64,000 nt of DNA, taken from assembly GCA_020635905.1 (NCBI GenBank), contig JACJYV010000005.1, positions 62,001 to 126,000 of the forward strand, in the 5' to 3' direction. The notes beneath the pieces are model-generated. The model had not been told where the DNA came from. It searched no databases and worked only from the letters and a program-made list of their open reading frames with translations. Made by a program: the position numbers and the translations under genes. This document shows, piece by piece, positions 42,897 to 51,048 of the stretch (position 1 is its first letter; each line of letters begins with the position of its first letter). The DNA is from Bacteroidia bacterium. Its GTDB lineage: Bacteria > Bacteroidota > Bacteroidia > J057 > JADKCL01.

Positions 42897-43475
42897 TTAG
42901 GAGGAGAATTGAACCCCACGGTAAATTTCAGAGAAGGGAATTTCAATATTTAATGATTTCAGCGGCAGTTGGGCACCTAACCCCTCATAAGAGCGAATCT
43001 CCCAATTTCCACTTTCATTGCGGGTAACAACATCAATGAAAGCCAGATCCTGCTCAATAAGCACATATTCCTGCACTGAATCAAACTGACGATACTTTTG
43101 AAATTTCCAGCCCCGGTCGTTTTTACTGGTGCTTTCTGAAAGGACTTCAACCAGAAGAATGGGGTTTGTTACAATGTCCTTTCGGTCTTTCGCAAAATTA
43201 GGCTGGCCACAAATTACCAGGGCATCAGGATACAAATAGGATCTCAATGATTCATCTGATACTTTCAAATCACTTCCGTGAACATAACAGTCTTTTCCTT
43301 TCAACAATTCCCGCAATTCTCCTCTGAAATTATTGCCAATCAAACTATGATTGATACTGCCTCCCGACATTGCAAAAATCTCCCCATCATGGTACTCAGA
43401 CTTGAAATCGTTTTGATCCTCAAGTTCCAGATATTCCTGAACGGTATAGAATTTCTTTTGCCCGGTGATGTTCAT
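42897..43475 (-). CDS. Uma2 family endonuclease-like protein (DUF820)
   Basis: 192 residues with the PD-(D/E)XK-type core of the Uma2 family: EYHDGEIFAMSGGSINHSLI (conserved E and H), YPDALVICG (the PD element) and ILLVEVLSESTSKNDRGWKFQKYR (ExK-like element). These proteins are abundant in cyanobacteria and Bacteroidota, and their biological role is not settled. It stands alone and is transcribed toward the UbiA gene. Confidence 0.88.
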   Translation of the reverse strand: MNITGQKKFYTVQEYLELEDQNDFKSEYHDGEIFAMSGGSINHSLIGNNFRGELRELLKGKDCYVHGSDLKVSDESLRSYLYPDALVICGQPNFAKDRKDIVTNPILLVEVLSESTSKNDRGWKFQKYRQFDSVQEYVLIEQDLAFIDVVTRNESGNWEIRSYEGLGAQLPLKSLNIEIPFSEIYRGVQFSS

Positions 43476-43498
43476 ATATAAAATTACGAATTTTCTTC

Positions 43499-43541
43499 AA
43501 AAAAATTGGCGGCCCAAACTATCAGGTTCTGACCGCCAATT
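43499..43541 (-). terminator. terminator after the chalcone-isomerase-like gene
   Basis: On the minus strand AATTGGCGG (43541-43533) pairs with CCGCCAATT (43512-43504) and is followed by a run of T. It starts 21 bp beyond the stop of the gene at 43563. Confidence 0.8.
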
Positions 43542-43562
43542 CCTTTAAATGCAGGGCAATAA

Positions 43563-44138
43563 TTATTCCCCTAACATACCTTCCATCAGATCCTCATCCG
43601 CAGGATCATCGCAAAACCAGATGCCAAAAAGTGCCTTTTTGAATTCCAGTCCTTTGATGGTATCCTGAATCTTGTCGTTCAGGTAAACTTGCACGCCCGT
43701 TCCCGGGGTGTAGATGATATTGTAATTATTGCCTTTGACAATGGGCGATTTTTTGAAAATCCCGATAAACTGATCGATCTGAGACTGAATGGGGGCCATA
43801 TTGCCTTTGGTGGATTTTTCAAATCCCTCTTTGGTGGCAGCAATCATTTTGTCTGAGGTAATCAACCCGGACACGATCTGCAGACGGATGGCCATGGGCT
43901 TGTCGTCGTTGATAATCTGGGTGCGGTTGGTGGATTTGGATTGAAGAAAAAGGCTGCCCACGTAAAGGTCGATCCAGAGTTTTTCGCGCAGTCCTGCGCC
44001 ATTCAGGACAAGTTTGGTGCCATTGGCATCCAGGGAATTGGGCACGGGAACGCCAAAATATTGGGTTGTCTGGGCATTGAGGGGAGAAATTCCAACCAAA
44101 ATTACCACCAGGGCAAGGAAAGATATGAGTTTTTTCAT
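43563..44138 (-). CDS. exported chalcone-isomerase-like protein
   Basis: 191 residues with a signal peptide (MKKLISFLALVVILVGISPL ... NAQ). The mature part matches the bacterial chalcone isomerase fold group (FGVPVPNSLDANGTKLVLNGAGLREKLWIDLYVGSLFL, then MAIRLQIVSGLITSDKMIAA). Bacterial members generally lack flavonoid substrates and are thought to bind fatty acids or related ligands in the periplasm. A phenol-type catalytic activity should not be assumed. Monocistronic, with a good terminator downstream. Confidence 0.85.
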   Translation of the reverse strand: MKKLISFLALVVILVGISPLNAQTTQYFGVPVPNSLDANGTKLVLNGAGLREKLWIDLYVGSLFLQSKSTNRTQIINDDKPMAIRLQIVSGLITSDKMIAATKEGFEKSTKGNMAPIQSQIDQFIGIFKKSPIVKGNNYNIIYTPGTGVQVYLNDKIQDTIKGLEFKKALFGIWFCDDPADEDLMEGMLGE

Positions 44139-44223
44139 TGGGTTAATTCAATGTTAAAATGTAATTCAAAGGTCAAGATAGCAATTTTCATTCCAAAATT
44201 TGCCTCGTCCGCCCACATCTTCC

Positions 44224-46536
44224 TCACGGGAGCACAATCTCCCCGATTTTGACCCCTTCACCCACCACATTGACCAATTCTTCCCGCATTTTGGTGGCTT
44301 TGAGCTTCATTTCAGTTTGCAAAGCAAGGAAAGCAGGATCATGCATAATGCTTTCAAAATAAGGAATATCAAACTGGAACTCAGTCATGAGCAGGCCCAG
44401 ATCAAAGCCAGTTTCGAGCCAGTCCACCGCCCGGTCTGAATTACCCAAAATCGCATAAGCCATGCCCATGGTTCTGCAGGAGCCCATTTTTTCCAGGCCG
44501 TTGCCGTGGTAATACTTTTCAGTGGCCTTGGCAATGGCCCGTTTCAACATTTGCTCCCCTGAAATTTTGCGCCCGGTCTGCAGGTGAACGTACCCCAGTG
44601 AAAGGTCCAGAAAGGCATAATCGTCCTTCAGTTTTTTCAGTTTCAACAGGCTGTCAGCCTTGAGGTAATATTTTTCTGCACCCGCATAATCCTTTTTAAA
44701 CAAATTAAAATGAGCCCGCATTTCTGCGGTTTTCAATTCATTGGGCACCTTGTTTTCCATTTGTTTGACCAGGGCCTCAGCCGCCTCCCATTTCTGCTCG
44801 TGTATCAGCTGAAAAAAGAGAAATTCGTACCCTTCTGAAAATCCTGGATCAGCCTGAATAGCTTTCTCAGCCCAGTACCTTCCTTTGACATTATCGCCCA
44901 AAAGATAATAAGCTTCAGAGGTTTTGGTCATGGTAATGGTCGAAAGAGGGTTGATAGCCAGGGTTTTACGGGCCCAGAATATGCCCTTGATAAAATTCCC
45001 CTCCTCAATTGCAATGGAAGCCAGGTTCGCGGTAGCCATGTCGTTGGAGGGATTGAGTTCGATGGCTTTGGCATATTGCTCACGGGCCATGTTGTATTCA
45101 ATTTTGTAATGGTAGGCCAGTCCCAGAGACTTGTAGCCTTCTGAAAGATCGGGATTGAGGGCAATGGCCTTGCGGCTGGCGATCATGGATGAATCCAAAA
45201 TTTCCTTGCCGTGCTCAAACCTTACGGCATGCTGCCCCAGGGCATCTCCCAGGCCTGCCCAGGCCAGGGCGTAGGTCGAATCGAGGGCAATGGCCCGCCT
45301 GAAAAGAGAAATCGCCCGTTGGTTGTCTTCGTCAGTGTAGCGCAAATAATAATCCCTCCCACGCAAATACAGCTCATACGCTGAAATATTTCCCGTGGGC
45401 ACCTCACCCAGCCTGCGCTGGGTTTCCGCAGACAGCTTCGTTTCCAGGGCCTGAGCGACGTCGCGGGCCACCTGGCTTTCCAGCTCAAAAATATCTGTAA
45501 CATTGCGGTCATACCTGCCCGACCACACCTCATGATCGTTGCCCGACTGAACCAATCGAATGGTCACATCCACTTTACTACCCAGCTTGTCCACCGTACC
45601 CAGCAAAAGATGATCAGCCTTGAGTTCCTCCCCGATCTCTTTATTCGATTTTTGGGTGTTCTTGTAACGCATGACCGAGTTGCGGGAAAGCACCACCAAT
45701 CCGTCAATGCGGGCCAGCAGACTGAGGATATCCTCGGTCATCCCGTCCGAAAAGTATTCATTTTCAGGGCGTTGAACGAGGTTTCTGAAGGGCAAAACGG
45801 CAATGGTGGGCAGAGAATTGTGACTGTCGCTGGCGACTGCAGTTTTTCCGGGCAGGAAGTTTACACATCCCAAAACCACCAGTATCAGCGCCACAAATCC
45901 AGCCAAAACTACTTTTACCAGTTTTTTCCCCACGCCTGAAGGTTCCTTTTCCAATCTGCGATCCATTTGGGATTCCCTGCCTGCCACTTTCAACCGCTCG
46001 CCCTGACGGGCAAACCAGTCTGCGTCAGGGAACAGCAGGCTGTCGTTGTCCATGGCAAAAATCTCTTTCCAGAAATTTCCCTCAAATCTAAACTTCCCCA
46101 AAGGCCTGATCCTGAAGCGAAAATGATCCTTCAGTCCTGTCGCGGCATTTTCAGTCAGAAAAATTCCACCTGAAATACAAACAGAGGCCAGCTCAGCCGC
46201 CATTTCAGACTCGTCTGCAGGAAGAAATCCAGGCGAATTTGTATCCAGATCACCCGCATCCAACCCAGCTTTTACCGCGGGCAATCCCTCCAGCCTGAGT
46301 TCTCGCTGAATGGCGCAGGCACAGTCAGCTGCCAGCAAAATATCCTGAAACAGCATACTCACTTTTCCAGGTACGCCAGACAAAATACGGCCATTGAGGC
46401 GCATGGATTCGCACTCAAAAACTGCTTCCAATTTGGATTGCATGGATGCACGGCTGGGATTGGTGGATGGCTTTTCCTGAGGCTCAAACCATTTACAAAC
46501 CAAAATCCCGACCCCTTCCTGATATTCCCGGGCCAT
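44224..46536 (-). CDS. degenerate nucleotide-cyclase/TolB-like/TPR protein
   Basis: 770 residues. The first ~190 residues look like a class III cyclase fold (CESMRLNGRILSGVPGKVSM, FQDILLAADCACAIQRELR, VKAGLDAGDL), but the catalytic metal aspartates and the usual FTDI-like opening are absent, so catalysis is unlikely. One transmembrane segment (VVLAGFVALILVVLGCVNFL) follows. Then comes a TolB-like FlgO domain (LPTIAVLPFRNL, EYFSDGMTEDILSLLARI, LLLGTVDKLGSKVDVTIRLV). The last ~380 residues are TPRs (for example AIALDSTYALAWAGLGDALG, AIELNPSNDMATANLASIA). Such proteins usually sit at signalling or envelope-stress nodes; the input is unknown. A -7 box lies upstream. Confidence 0.82.
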   Translation of the reverse strand: MAREYQEGVGILVCKWFEPQEKPSTNPSRASMQSKLEAVFECESMRLNGRILSGVPGKVSMLFQDILLAADCACAIQRELRLEGLPAVKAGLDAGDLDTNSPGFLPADESEMAAELASVCISGGIFLTENAATGLKDHFRFRIRPLGKFRFEGNFWKEIFAMDNDSLLFPDADWFARQGERLKVAGRESQMDRRLEKEPSGVGKKLVKVVLAGFVALILVVLGCVNFLPGKTAVASDSHNSLPTIAVLPFRNLVQRPENEYFSDGMTEDILSLLARIDGLVVLSRNSVMRYKNTQKSNKEIGEELKADHLLLGTVDKLGSKVDVTIRLVQSGNDHEVWSGRYDRNVTDIFELESQVARDVAQALETKLSAETQRRLGEVPTGNISAYELYLRGRDYYLRYTDEDNQRAISLFRRAIALDSTYALAWAGLGDALGQHAVRFEHGKEILDSSMIASRKAIALNPDLSEGYKSLGLAYHYKIEYNMAREQYAKAIELNPSNDMATANLASIAIEEGNFIKGIFWARKTLAINPLSTITMTKTSEAYYLLGDNVKGRYWAEKAIQADPGFSEGYEFLFFQLIHEQKWEAAEALVKQMENKVPNELKTAEMRAHFNLFKKDYAGAEKYYLKADSLLKLKKLKDDYAFLDLSLGYVHLQTGRKISGEQMLKRAIAKATEKYYHGNGLEKMGSCRTMGMAYAILGNSDRAVDWLETGFDLGLLMTEFQFDIPYFESIMHDPAFLALQTEMKLKATKMREELVNVVGEGVKIGEIVLP

Positions 46537-46579
46537 TTTTATTTTATTTCAATGATTCAAAAAAAACCGTGCAATAGCC

Positions 46580-46587
46580 CAAATATA
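46580..46587 (-). promoter_or_regulatory. -7 box upstream of the cyclase-like/TPR gene
   Basis: TATATTTG on the minus strand matches TAnnTTTG exactly, about 43 bp before the ATG at 46536. A TTTG at the expected 19-21 bp was not found (nearest is 30 bp). Confidence 0.35.
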
Positions 46588-46707
46588 CGAAAGACCGTTG
46601 ATTTTTTTATATTTCTGCAAAGAATCATTCCAGGCAAAATTAATCCTGCGCAAACCTTCATTCCTGGAAAAATTCCCTAATTTTAAACCTCTAAAGCAAA
46701 AGGTGAA

Positions 46708-49392
46708 ATGTCCGAAAAGAAAGACCCATCATTCGTTGCCTACAAATTCAAACATCTGCTGGTGTACAGTTCCACAGAATGGCTGGCTGACGGGAAGAAA
46801 AAGTATCAACGGGTTTTTGAAGCCTCCAACACCTCCTACCTGTACACTGAGTTTGCCTTTTTTAACAAGCTTTTTGACGAGAATGAGTGGGAAGTAAAGG
46901 TGATGCTGAAAGGTTTTGAGCTGAACGGAACTGAGGAAAAGGAGGTTTGCAAGATCAATATCACCCGCAAAGTCGAAAAGCACGAAAACATTGTTTTTAT
47001 CCGTGAAGGCTGGGGAAATGCCACCAAAGGCGGTTTTTGGAAGAAAGGACATTACATCTGGCGGGCTTATCTGGAGGAAGTGGAAGTGGGTTCGGCCAAA
47101 TTTTATGTGATTGACGGAGGCCCGGTTACGGAAACCACCAATCCTTATTTGTCGATTTCAGGGGTGAGATTATTTGAAGGAACCAACCTGCTGCCACCTG
47201 TGGACAAAAGGACCTATTATTCTCAGTTTAAGGCTACTGATGCACGTTATATCTGGTCTGAACTGAGCCTGAAAAACCTCAAAAAGGACGAGGACTGGTA
47301 CTGCGAGATTGTTTTTAATTTTTATAATGATGCCCGGCAATTGAAGGGCCGTACGGAGGAACTGATGCTGATCAGGAAGGATCAGGACAGTTTTGTGATG
47401 GCCAGCGGCTGGGGATCTGACCACAAAGGCACCTGGTTCAAGGATAAATACACCCTGGAAGTGGTGTTTATGGAGCAGCTGATCGCTGTGATTCCTTTCG
47501 AAGTGGCGGACGAGTACGAAGAAGGCGACCCCAAAGTGCTGCAATCCGTGGCTGGAGCACCCATTTTTACGCCCCCGGCCAGGGAACCTGAAACCCTCGA
47601 AGAGGTGATGGCAGAACTGGAAGGCCTGATTGGCCTGGCCTCCATCAAAAAGAAAGTCAAAGAGTACACCCAGTATCTCAATTTCCTCAAATTGCGCCAG
47701 GAAAAAGGCTTTGACGATTCTCAAAAAATCAGCCTGCATGCCGTATTCACAGGCAATCCCGGCACGGGAAAAACCACGGTGGCCAAGCTTTTGGGCAAGA
47801 TTTACGAAAAAATGGGGCTCCTCTCCAAAGGCCATGTCCACGAAGTGGATCGCTCAGATCTGGTGGGCGAATACATTGGCCAGACCGCGCCCAAAGTCAA
47901 AGAAGCCATCAAAAAAGCCCGCGGAGGCATTCTCTTCATCGATGAAGCCTATGCGTTGTATCGCTCGAGTGAAGATAACAAGGACTACGGTCGCGAAGTG
48001 ATTGAGATTCTGATCAAGGAAATGTCGGACGGGCCGGGCGACCTGGCGCTGCTGGTGGCTGGCTATCCCAAAGAAATGGCCAATTTCATTGAGTCAAATC
48101 CCGGGTTGAAATCCCGCTTCAACATGACCTATGAATTTCCAGACTATGTGCCTCAGGAACTGATGGAAATCGGGAAATACTCTGCTGAAAAGCGCAAAGT
48201 GACCCTGGAGCCCAAAGCCTCAGACTTTTTGTATGAAAAACTGGTGGAAGCTTATCGCAACCGCGACCGCACTTTTGGCAACGCCCGTTATGTCAATTCG
48301 CTGATCGAGGAAGGAAAAATGAATATGGGCCTGCGGGTCATGCAATCCACCCATCCTGAGGAGCTGTCTGATGAGGCTCTGTCAACCATTTTGCTGGAGG
48401 ATCTGGAAAAAATATTCGGCCGCGCCGACCGCCTCATGGCCGACATTCCCGTGGACGAGGTTTTGCTTGCTGATTCCCTGCTCGAACTCAAATCCATGAT
48501 TGGGTTGAATTCGGTCAAAAATGAGATCAATGAGTTGGTCAAGCTGGTGAAATTTTACCGTGAGATTGGCAAGGATGTGATGAATACCTTTTCCCTGCAC
48601 ACCATTTTTTCGGGCAATCCTGGTACAGGAAAAACCACCGTGGCCCGCATTCTGGCCCGCATTTACAAGGCATTGGGCATTCTGGAAAAAGGCCACATCA
48701 TAGAGGTGGACCGCCAGCGGCTGGTCGCGGGTTATATTGGCCAGACTGCAATCAAGACCTCCCAAATGATCGACGAGGCCCAGGGCGGCCTGCTTTTCAT
48801 TGACGAAGCTTATGCGCTCACCCAGGGTTTTGAAAACGATTTTGGCAAGGAGGCGGTCGAAACCATTCTGAAACGCATGGAGGATCAGCGGGGCAAATTT
48901 GTGGTGATTGCGGCAGGATATCCGGGTAACATGGAAAAATTCCTTGAATCAAATCCTGGCCTGAAATCCCGCTTTGACAAGCACCTCAATTTTGAAGATT
49001 ATTCGCCCGACGAACTCTACGAAATCGCCATGCTTATGCTGAAGGATGAAAAATTAACTCCTGACGCCAAAGCTGAAGCCCATTTGAGGCAATATTTCAC
49101 CTTCCTTTACGAGCACAAAGACAAATTTTTCGGCAATGCCCGTTCTGTGCGCAAAGTGGTGGAAGAAACGGTCAAAAATCAGCATTTGCGGCTGGCCAGT
49201 CTCGAACCCAGCCAACGGACACCTGAAATGCTGGTCGAACTCACCTATGCAGATGTAGCCGAATTCAAGTGCGACAAAGATGTCCTGGTTTCGAATCATG
49301 GCCGAATTGGGTTTGGAATTCCTACGGGAAAACCTGCTCATGGCGGGTCTGAAGCTGAGTCCATTCCTGGTCAGGAACCCACTCAAAATTGA
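46708..49392 (+). CDS. double CbxX/CfxQ-type AAA ATPase with two N-terminal beta domains
   Basis: 894 residues. Two AAA modules of the CbxX/SpoVK type each have Walker A GNPGTGKT (residues 349-356 and 636-643), Walker B LFIDEAYAL, a pore-loop-like EYIGQTA or GYIGQTA, and the arginine-finger region NPGLKSRFN or NPGLKSRFD. Ahead of them lie two related ~110-residue beta-rich segments. The first ends in FIREGWGNATKGGFWKKGHY and the second in MASGWGSDHKGTWFKDKY, showing an internal duplication. CbxX-type proteins remodel enzymes or secretion complexes; no RuBisCO or ESX genes are present, so the client is unknown. The response regulator begins 6 bp downstream. Confidence 0.9.
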   Translation: MSEKKDPSFVAYKFKHLLVYSSTEWLADGKKKYQRVFEASNTSYLYTEFAFFNKLFDENEWEVKVMLKGFELNGTEEKEVCKINITRKVEKHENIVFIREGWGNATKGGFWKKGHYIWRAYLEEVEVGSAKFYVIDGGPVTETTNPYLSISGVRLFEGTNLLPPVDKRTYYSQFKATDARYIWSELSLKNLKKDEDWYCEIVFNFYNDARQLKGRTEELMLIRKDQDSFVMASGWGSDHKGTWFKDKYTLEVVFMEQLIAVIPFEVADEYEEGDPKVLQSVAGAPIFTPPAREPETLEEVMAELEGLIGLASIKKKVKEYTQYLNFLKLRQEKGFDDSQKISLHAVFTGNPGTGKTTVAKLLGKIYEKMGLLSKGHVHEVDRSDLVGEYIGQTAPKVKEAIKKARGGILFIDEAYALYRSSEDNKDYGREVIEILIKEMSDGPGDLALLVAGYPKEMANFIESNPGLKSRFNMTYEFPDYVPQELMEIGKYSAEKRKVTLEPKASDFLYEKLVEAYRNRDRTFGNARYVNSLIEEGKMNMGLRVMQSTHPEELSDEALSTILLEDLEKIFGRADRLMADIPVDEVLLADSLLELKSMIGLNSVKNEINELVKLVKFYREIGKDVMNTFSLHTIFSGNPGTGKTTVARILARIYKALGILEKGHIIEVDRQRLVAGYIGQTAIKTSQMIDEAQGGLLFIDEAYALTQGFENDFGKEAVETILKRMEDQRGKFVVIAAGYPGNMEKFLESNPGLKSRFDKHLNFEDYSPDELYEIAMLMLKDEKLTPDAKAEAHLRQYFTFLYEHKDKFFGNARSVRKVVEETVKNQHLRLASLEPSQRTPEMLVELTYADVAEFKCDKDVLVSNHGRIGFGIPTGKPAHGGSEAESIPGQEPTQN

Positions 49393-49398
49393 TCTCCG

Positions 49399-50064
49399 TT
49401 GGCAGATCCTGATTCCAGCATAAAACTAATTATTGCCGACGACCACGAAATTTTCCGGGACGGACTGAAGGCATTGCTTGATCAGGAACCTGATCTGAAG
49501 GTCATTGCAGAAGCCGCCAGCGGCGCCCAAACCCGCGAGGCCATGGCCCGCGAGGCTGCCGATGTGGTGCTGATGGATATCAAAATGCCGGACGGAAACG
49601 GAATTGAGACCACCCGTTTCCTGAAAGAAAATTACCCTGAAACCCACATTCTGGCCCTTTCCATGTACGACGAAGATAAATACATCATGGAAATGCTGGC
49701 CGCAGGCGCGACAGGATATCTGCTGAAAAACACTTCCCGCCAGGAATTGCTGCAGGCCATTCACACCCTCCTGAAGGGGGAAACTTATTTCAGTCCCGAA
49801 GTTTCCTCCCGCCTGCTAAATCGCTATGTCAAAAAAGAATTTCGCCAGGAAGGGTCGTCCCCTGATCATATTGTCCTCACCAAAAGGGAAAAGGAAGTGT
49901 TGCGCCTCATTGCAGAAGAGTTGACCAATCCTGAAATTGGAGAAAAACTCTTTATCAGCCGCCGCACGGTCGATACTCACCGCAAAAATTTGCTGCAAAA
50001 AACAGGAGCCAAAAATACCGCAGGGCTGATCAGGTTTGCGATGGAGGCCGGCCTTTTATCCTGA
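49399..50064 (+). CDS. NarL/FixJ-type response regulator, orphan
   Basis: 221 residues: receiver domain with D60 in VVLMDIKMP as phosphoacceptor, an acidic pair in IIADDHE, the conserved S/T in ALSMYDED and K in YLLKNTS. It is joined to a LuxR-type helix-turn-helix (LTKREKEVLRLIAEELTNPE, LFISRRTVDTHRKNLLQKTG). Translation must start at a TTG (49399), since no ATG or GTG precedes the receiver. With only 6 bp after the AAA gene stop, it is probably translated by coupling. No histidine kinase lies in the window. Dispersed element C begins 1 bp after its stop. Confidence 0.93.
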   Translation: MADPDSSIKLIIADDHEIFRDGLKALLDQEPDLKVIAEAASGAQTREAMAREAADVVLMDIKMPDGNGIETTRFLKENYPETHILALSMYDEDKYIMEMLAAGATGYLLKNTSRQELLQAIHTLLKGETYFSPEVSSRLLNRYVKKEFRQEGSSPDHIVLTKREKEVLRLIAEELTNPEIGEKLFISRRTVDTHRKNLLQKTGAKNTAGLIRFAMEAGLLS

Positions 50065-50065
50065 A

Positions 50066-50187
50066 GAAACCCCTAAAAACTTCGAATTTCTGGGTTGGAC
50101 TTGGTTCAATAGACAATTGGCAAAGAACAATTATCAATTAACAAACTGTGCTTTCTTTATCCACTTTCCTTTGTTTTTAGAGATCTC
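50066..50187 (+). repeat. dispersed inverted-repeat element, copy C (122 bp)
   Basis: The left end (50065-50080) ends in CCCCTAAAAAC and the right end begins GTTTTTAGAGATCTC (50173). The interior shares TTGGACTTGGTTCAATAGAC and the following AATTGGCAAAGAACAATTAT stretch with copy B (in reverse) and the TTTGTTTTTAGAG end with copy A. The ends of this copy are the most degraded of the three. Confidence 0.8.
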
Positions 50188-50323
50188 ATTGAAAAGAAAA
50201 CTCCGTAAAAAAGCGTAGAAAATTCTCCCCTTAAAGGTTGATTTTCCAAAATCCCACTTTAGACGCTTACCAGAGGAAAATTGATTCCTGAAATTTGCTT
50301 TTGGAACAACTCTGATAACCTTT

Positions 50324-51034
50324 ATGGAACCAAATAATTCCCTGCAAACCGACCCAAATCCTGAAATAAGCGAATTATCCTTCATATCTCCTTCGGGAAT
50401 GGTGGATGAGACCCGTTTCATGCGCCATTTTCACCCCAGCGCTTACAAAAAGGGCCAAATGGTGTTTCACCAGGATTCCTATCCCTTCGGGATATTCTAC
50501 CTCCTTTCAGGCCGGGTCAAAATTTCCCGCATTACTCCTGACGGAAAGGAAAAAATTATTCGAATTGCCCTTCCAGGGCAGTTTTTGGGCTACGCCGACT
50601 TGCTGGCCGGGCATCCTTACACCACTTCCACGGAAACCCTTGAAAACAGCTCCCTGATTTTCATGCCTCAGGACAAATTCCTGAAAATGATCCAGGAAAA
50701 TCCGCACGCAGCCCTGAAATTCATGCAATTGCTTTGTGTGGAACTGGGCGAAATTGAAAATCGACTGACTGAAATGGCTTTTGTACCCGTGAGAGGCCGT
50801 CTGGCAGAAACCCTGCTCAGGCTGGAAAAGATTTACAACCCTGAAAAATGCCCCAAATTTGGGGGGATTGAGCTTTCCCGTACGGATCTGGCCAATCTGG
50901 TGGGCACGGCCAAGGAAACGGTTGCGAGGTTTATTTCCGAATTCAAGGCCGAAGGCCTGATCAAAACTGACGGAAGGAAAATTATCCTGCTGAATCAGAA
51001 CGCACTCAAAAACCTGGTTCAACAATTTGAGTGA
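50324..51034 (+). CDS. Crp/Fnr family transcriptional regulator
   Basis: 236 residues: cyclic-nucleotide-binding-like beta-roll (KKGQMVFHQDSYPFGIFYLL, GRVKISRITPDGKEKIIRIA, PGQFLGYADLLAGHPY), a dimerisation helix, and a C-terminal winged helix with recognition helix LSRTDLANLVGTAKETVARF. The N-terminal region lacks the cysteine set of oxygen-sensing Fnr, so a cyclic-nucleotide or other ligand type is likelier. The sequence G-x-A-K-E-T-V-A-R in the recognition helix resembles the E-x-x-S/T-R core used to read TTGAT/TGTGA-type sites. Targets unknown. Convergent with the M48 gene. Confidence 0.92.
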   Translation: MEPNNSLQTDPNPEISELSFISPSGMVDETRFMRHFHPSAYKKGQMVFHQDSYPFGIFYLLSGRVKISRITPDGKEKIIRIALPGQFLGYADLLAGHPYTTSTETLENSSLIFMPQDKFLKMIQENPHAALKFMQLLCVELGEIENRLTEMAFVPVRGRLAETLLRLEKIYNPEKCPKFGGIELSRTDLANLVGTAKETVARFISEFKAEGLIKTDGRKIILLNQNALKNLVQQFE

Positions 51035-51048
51035 GAAAATCTCCTTTC

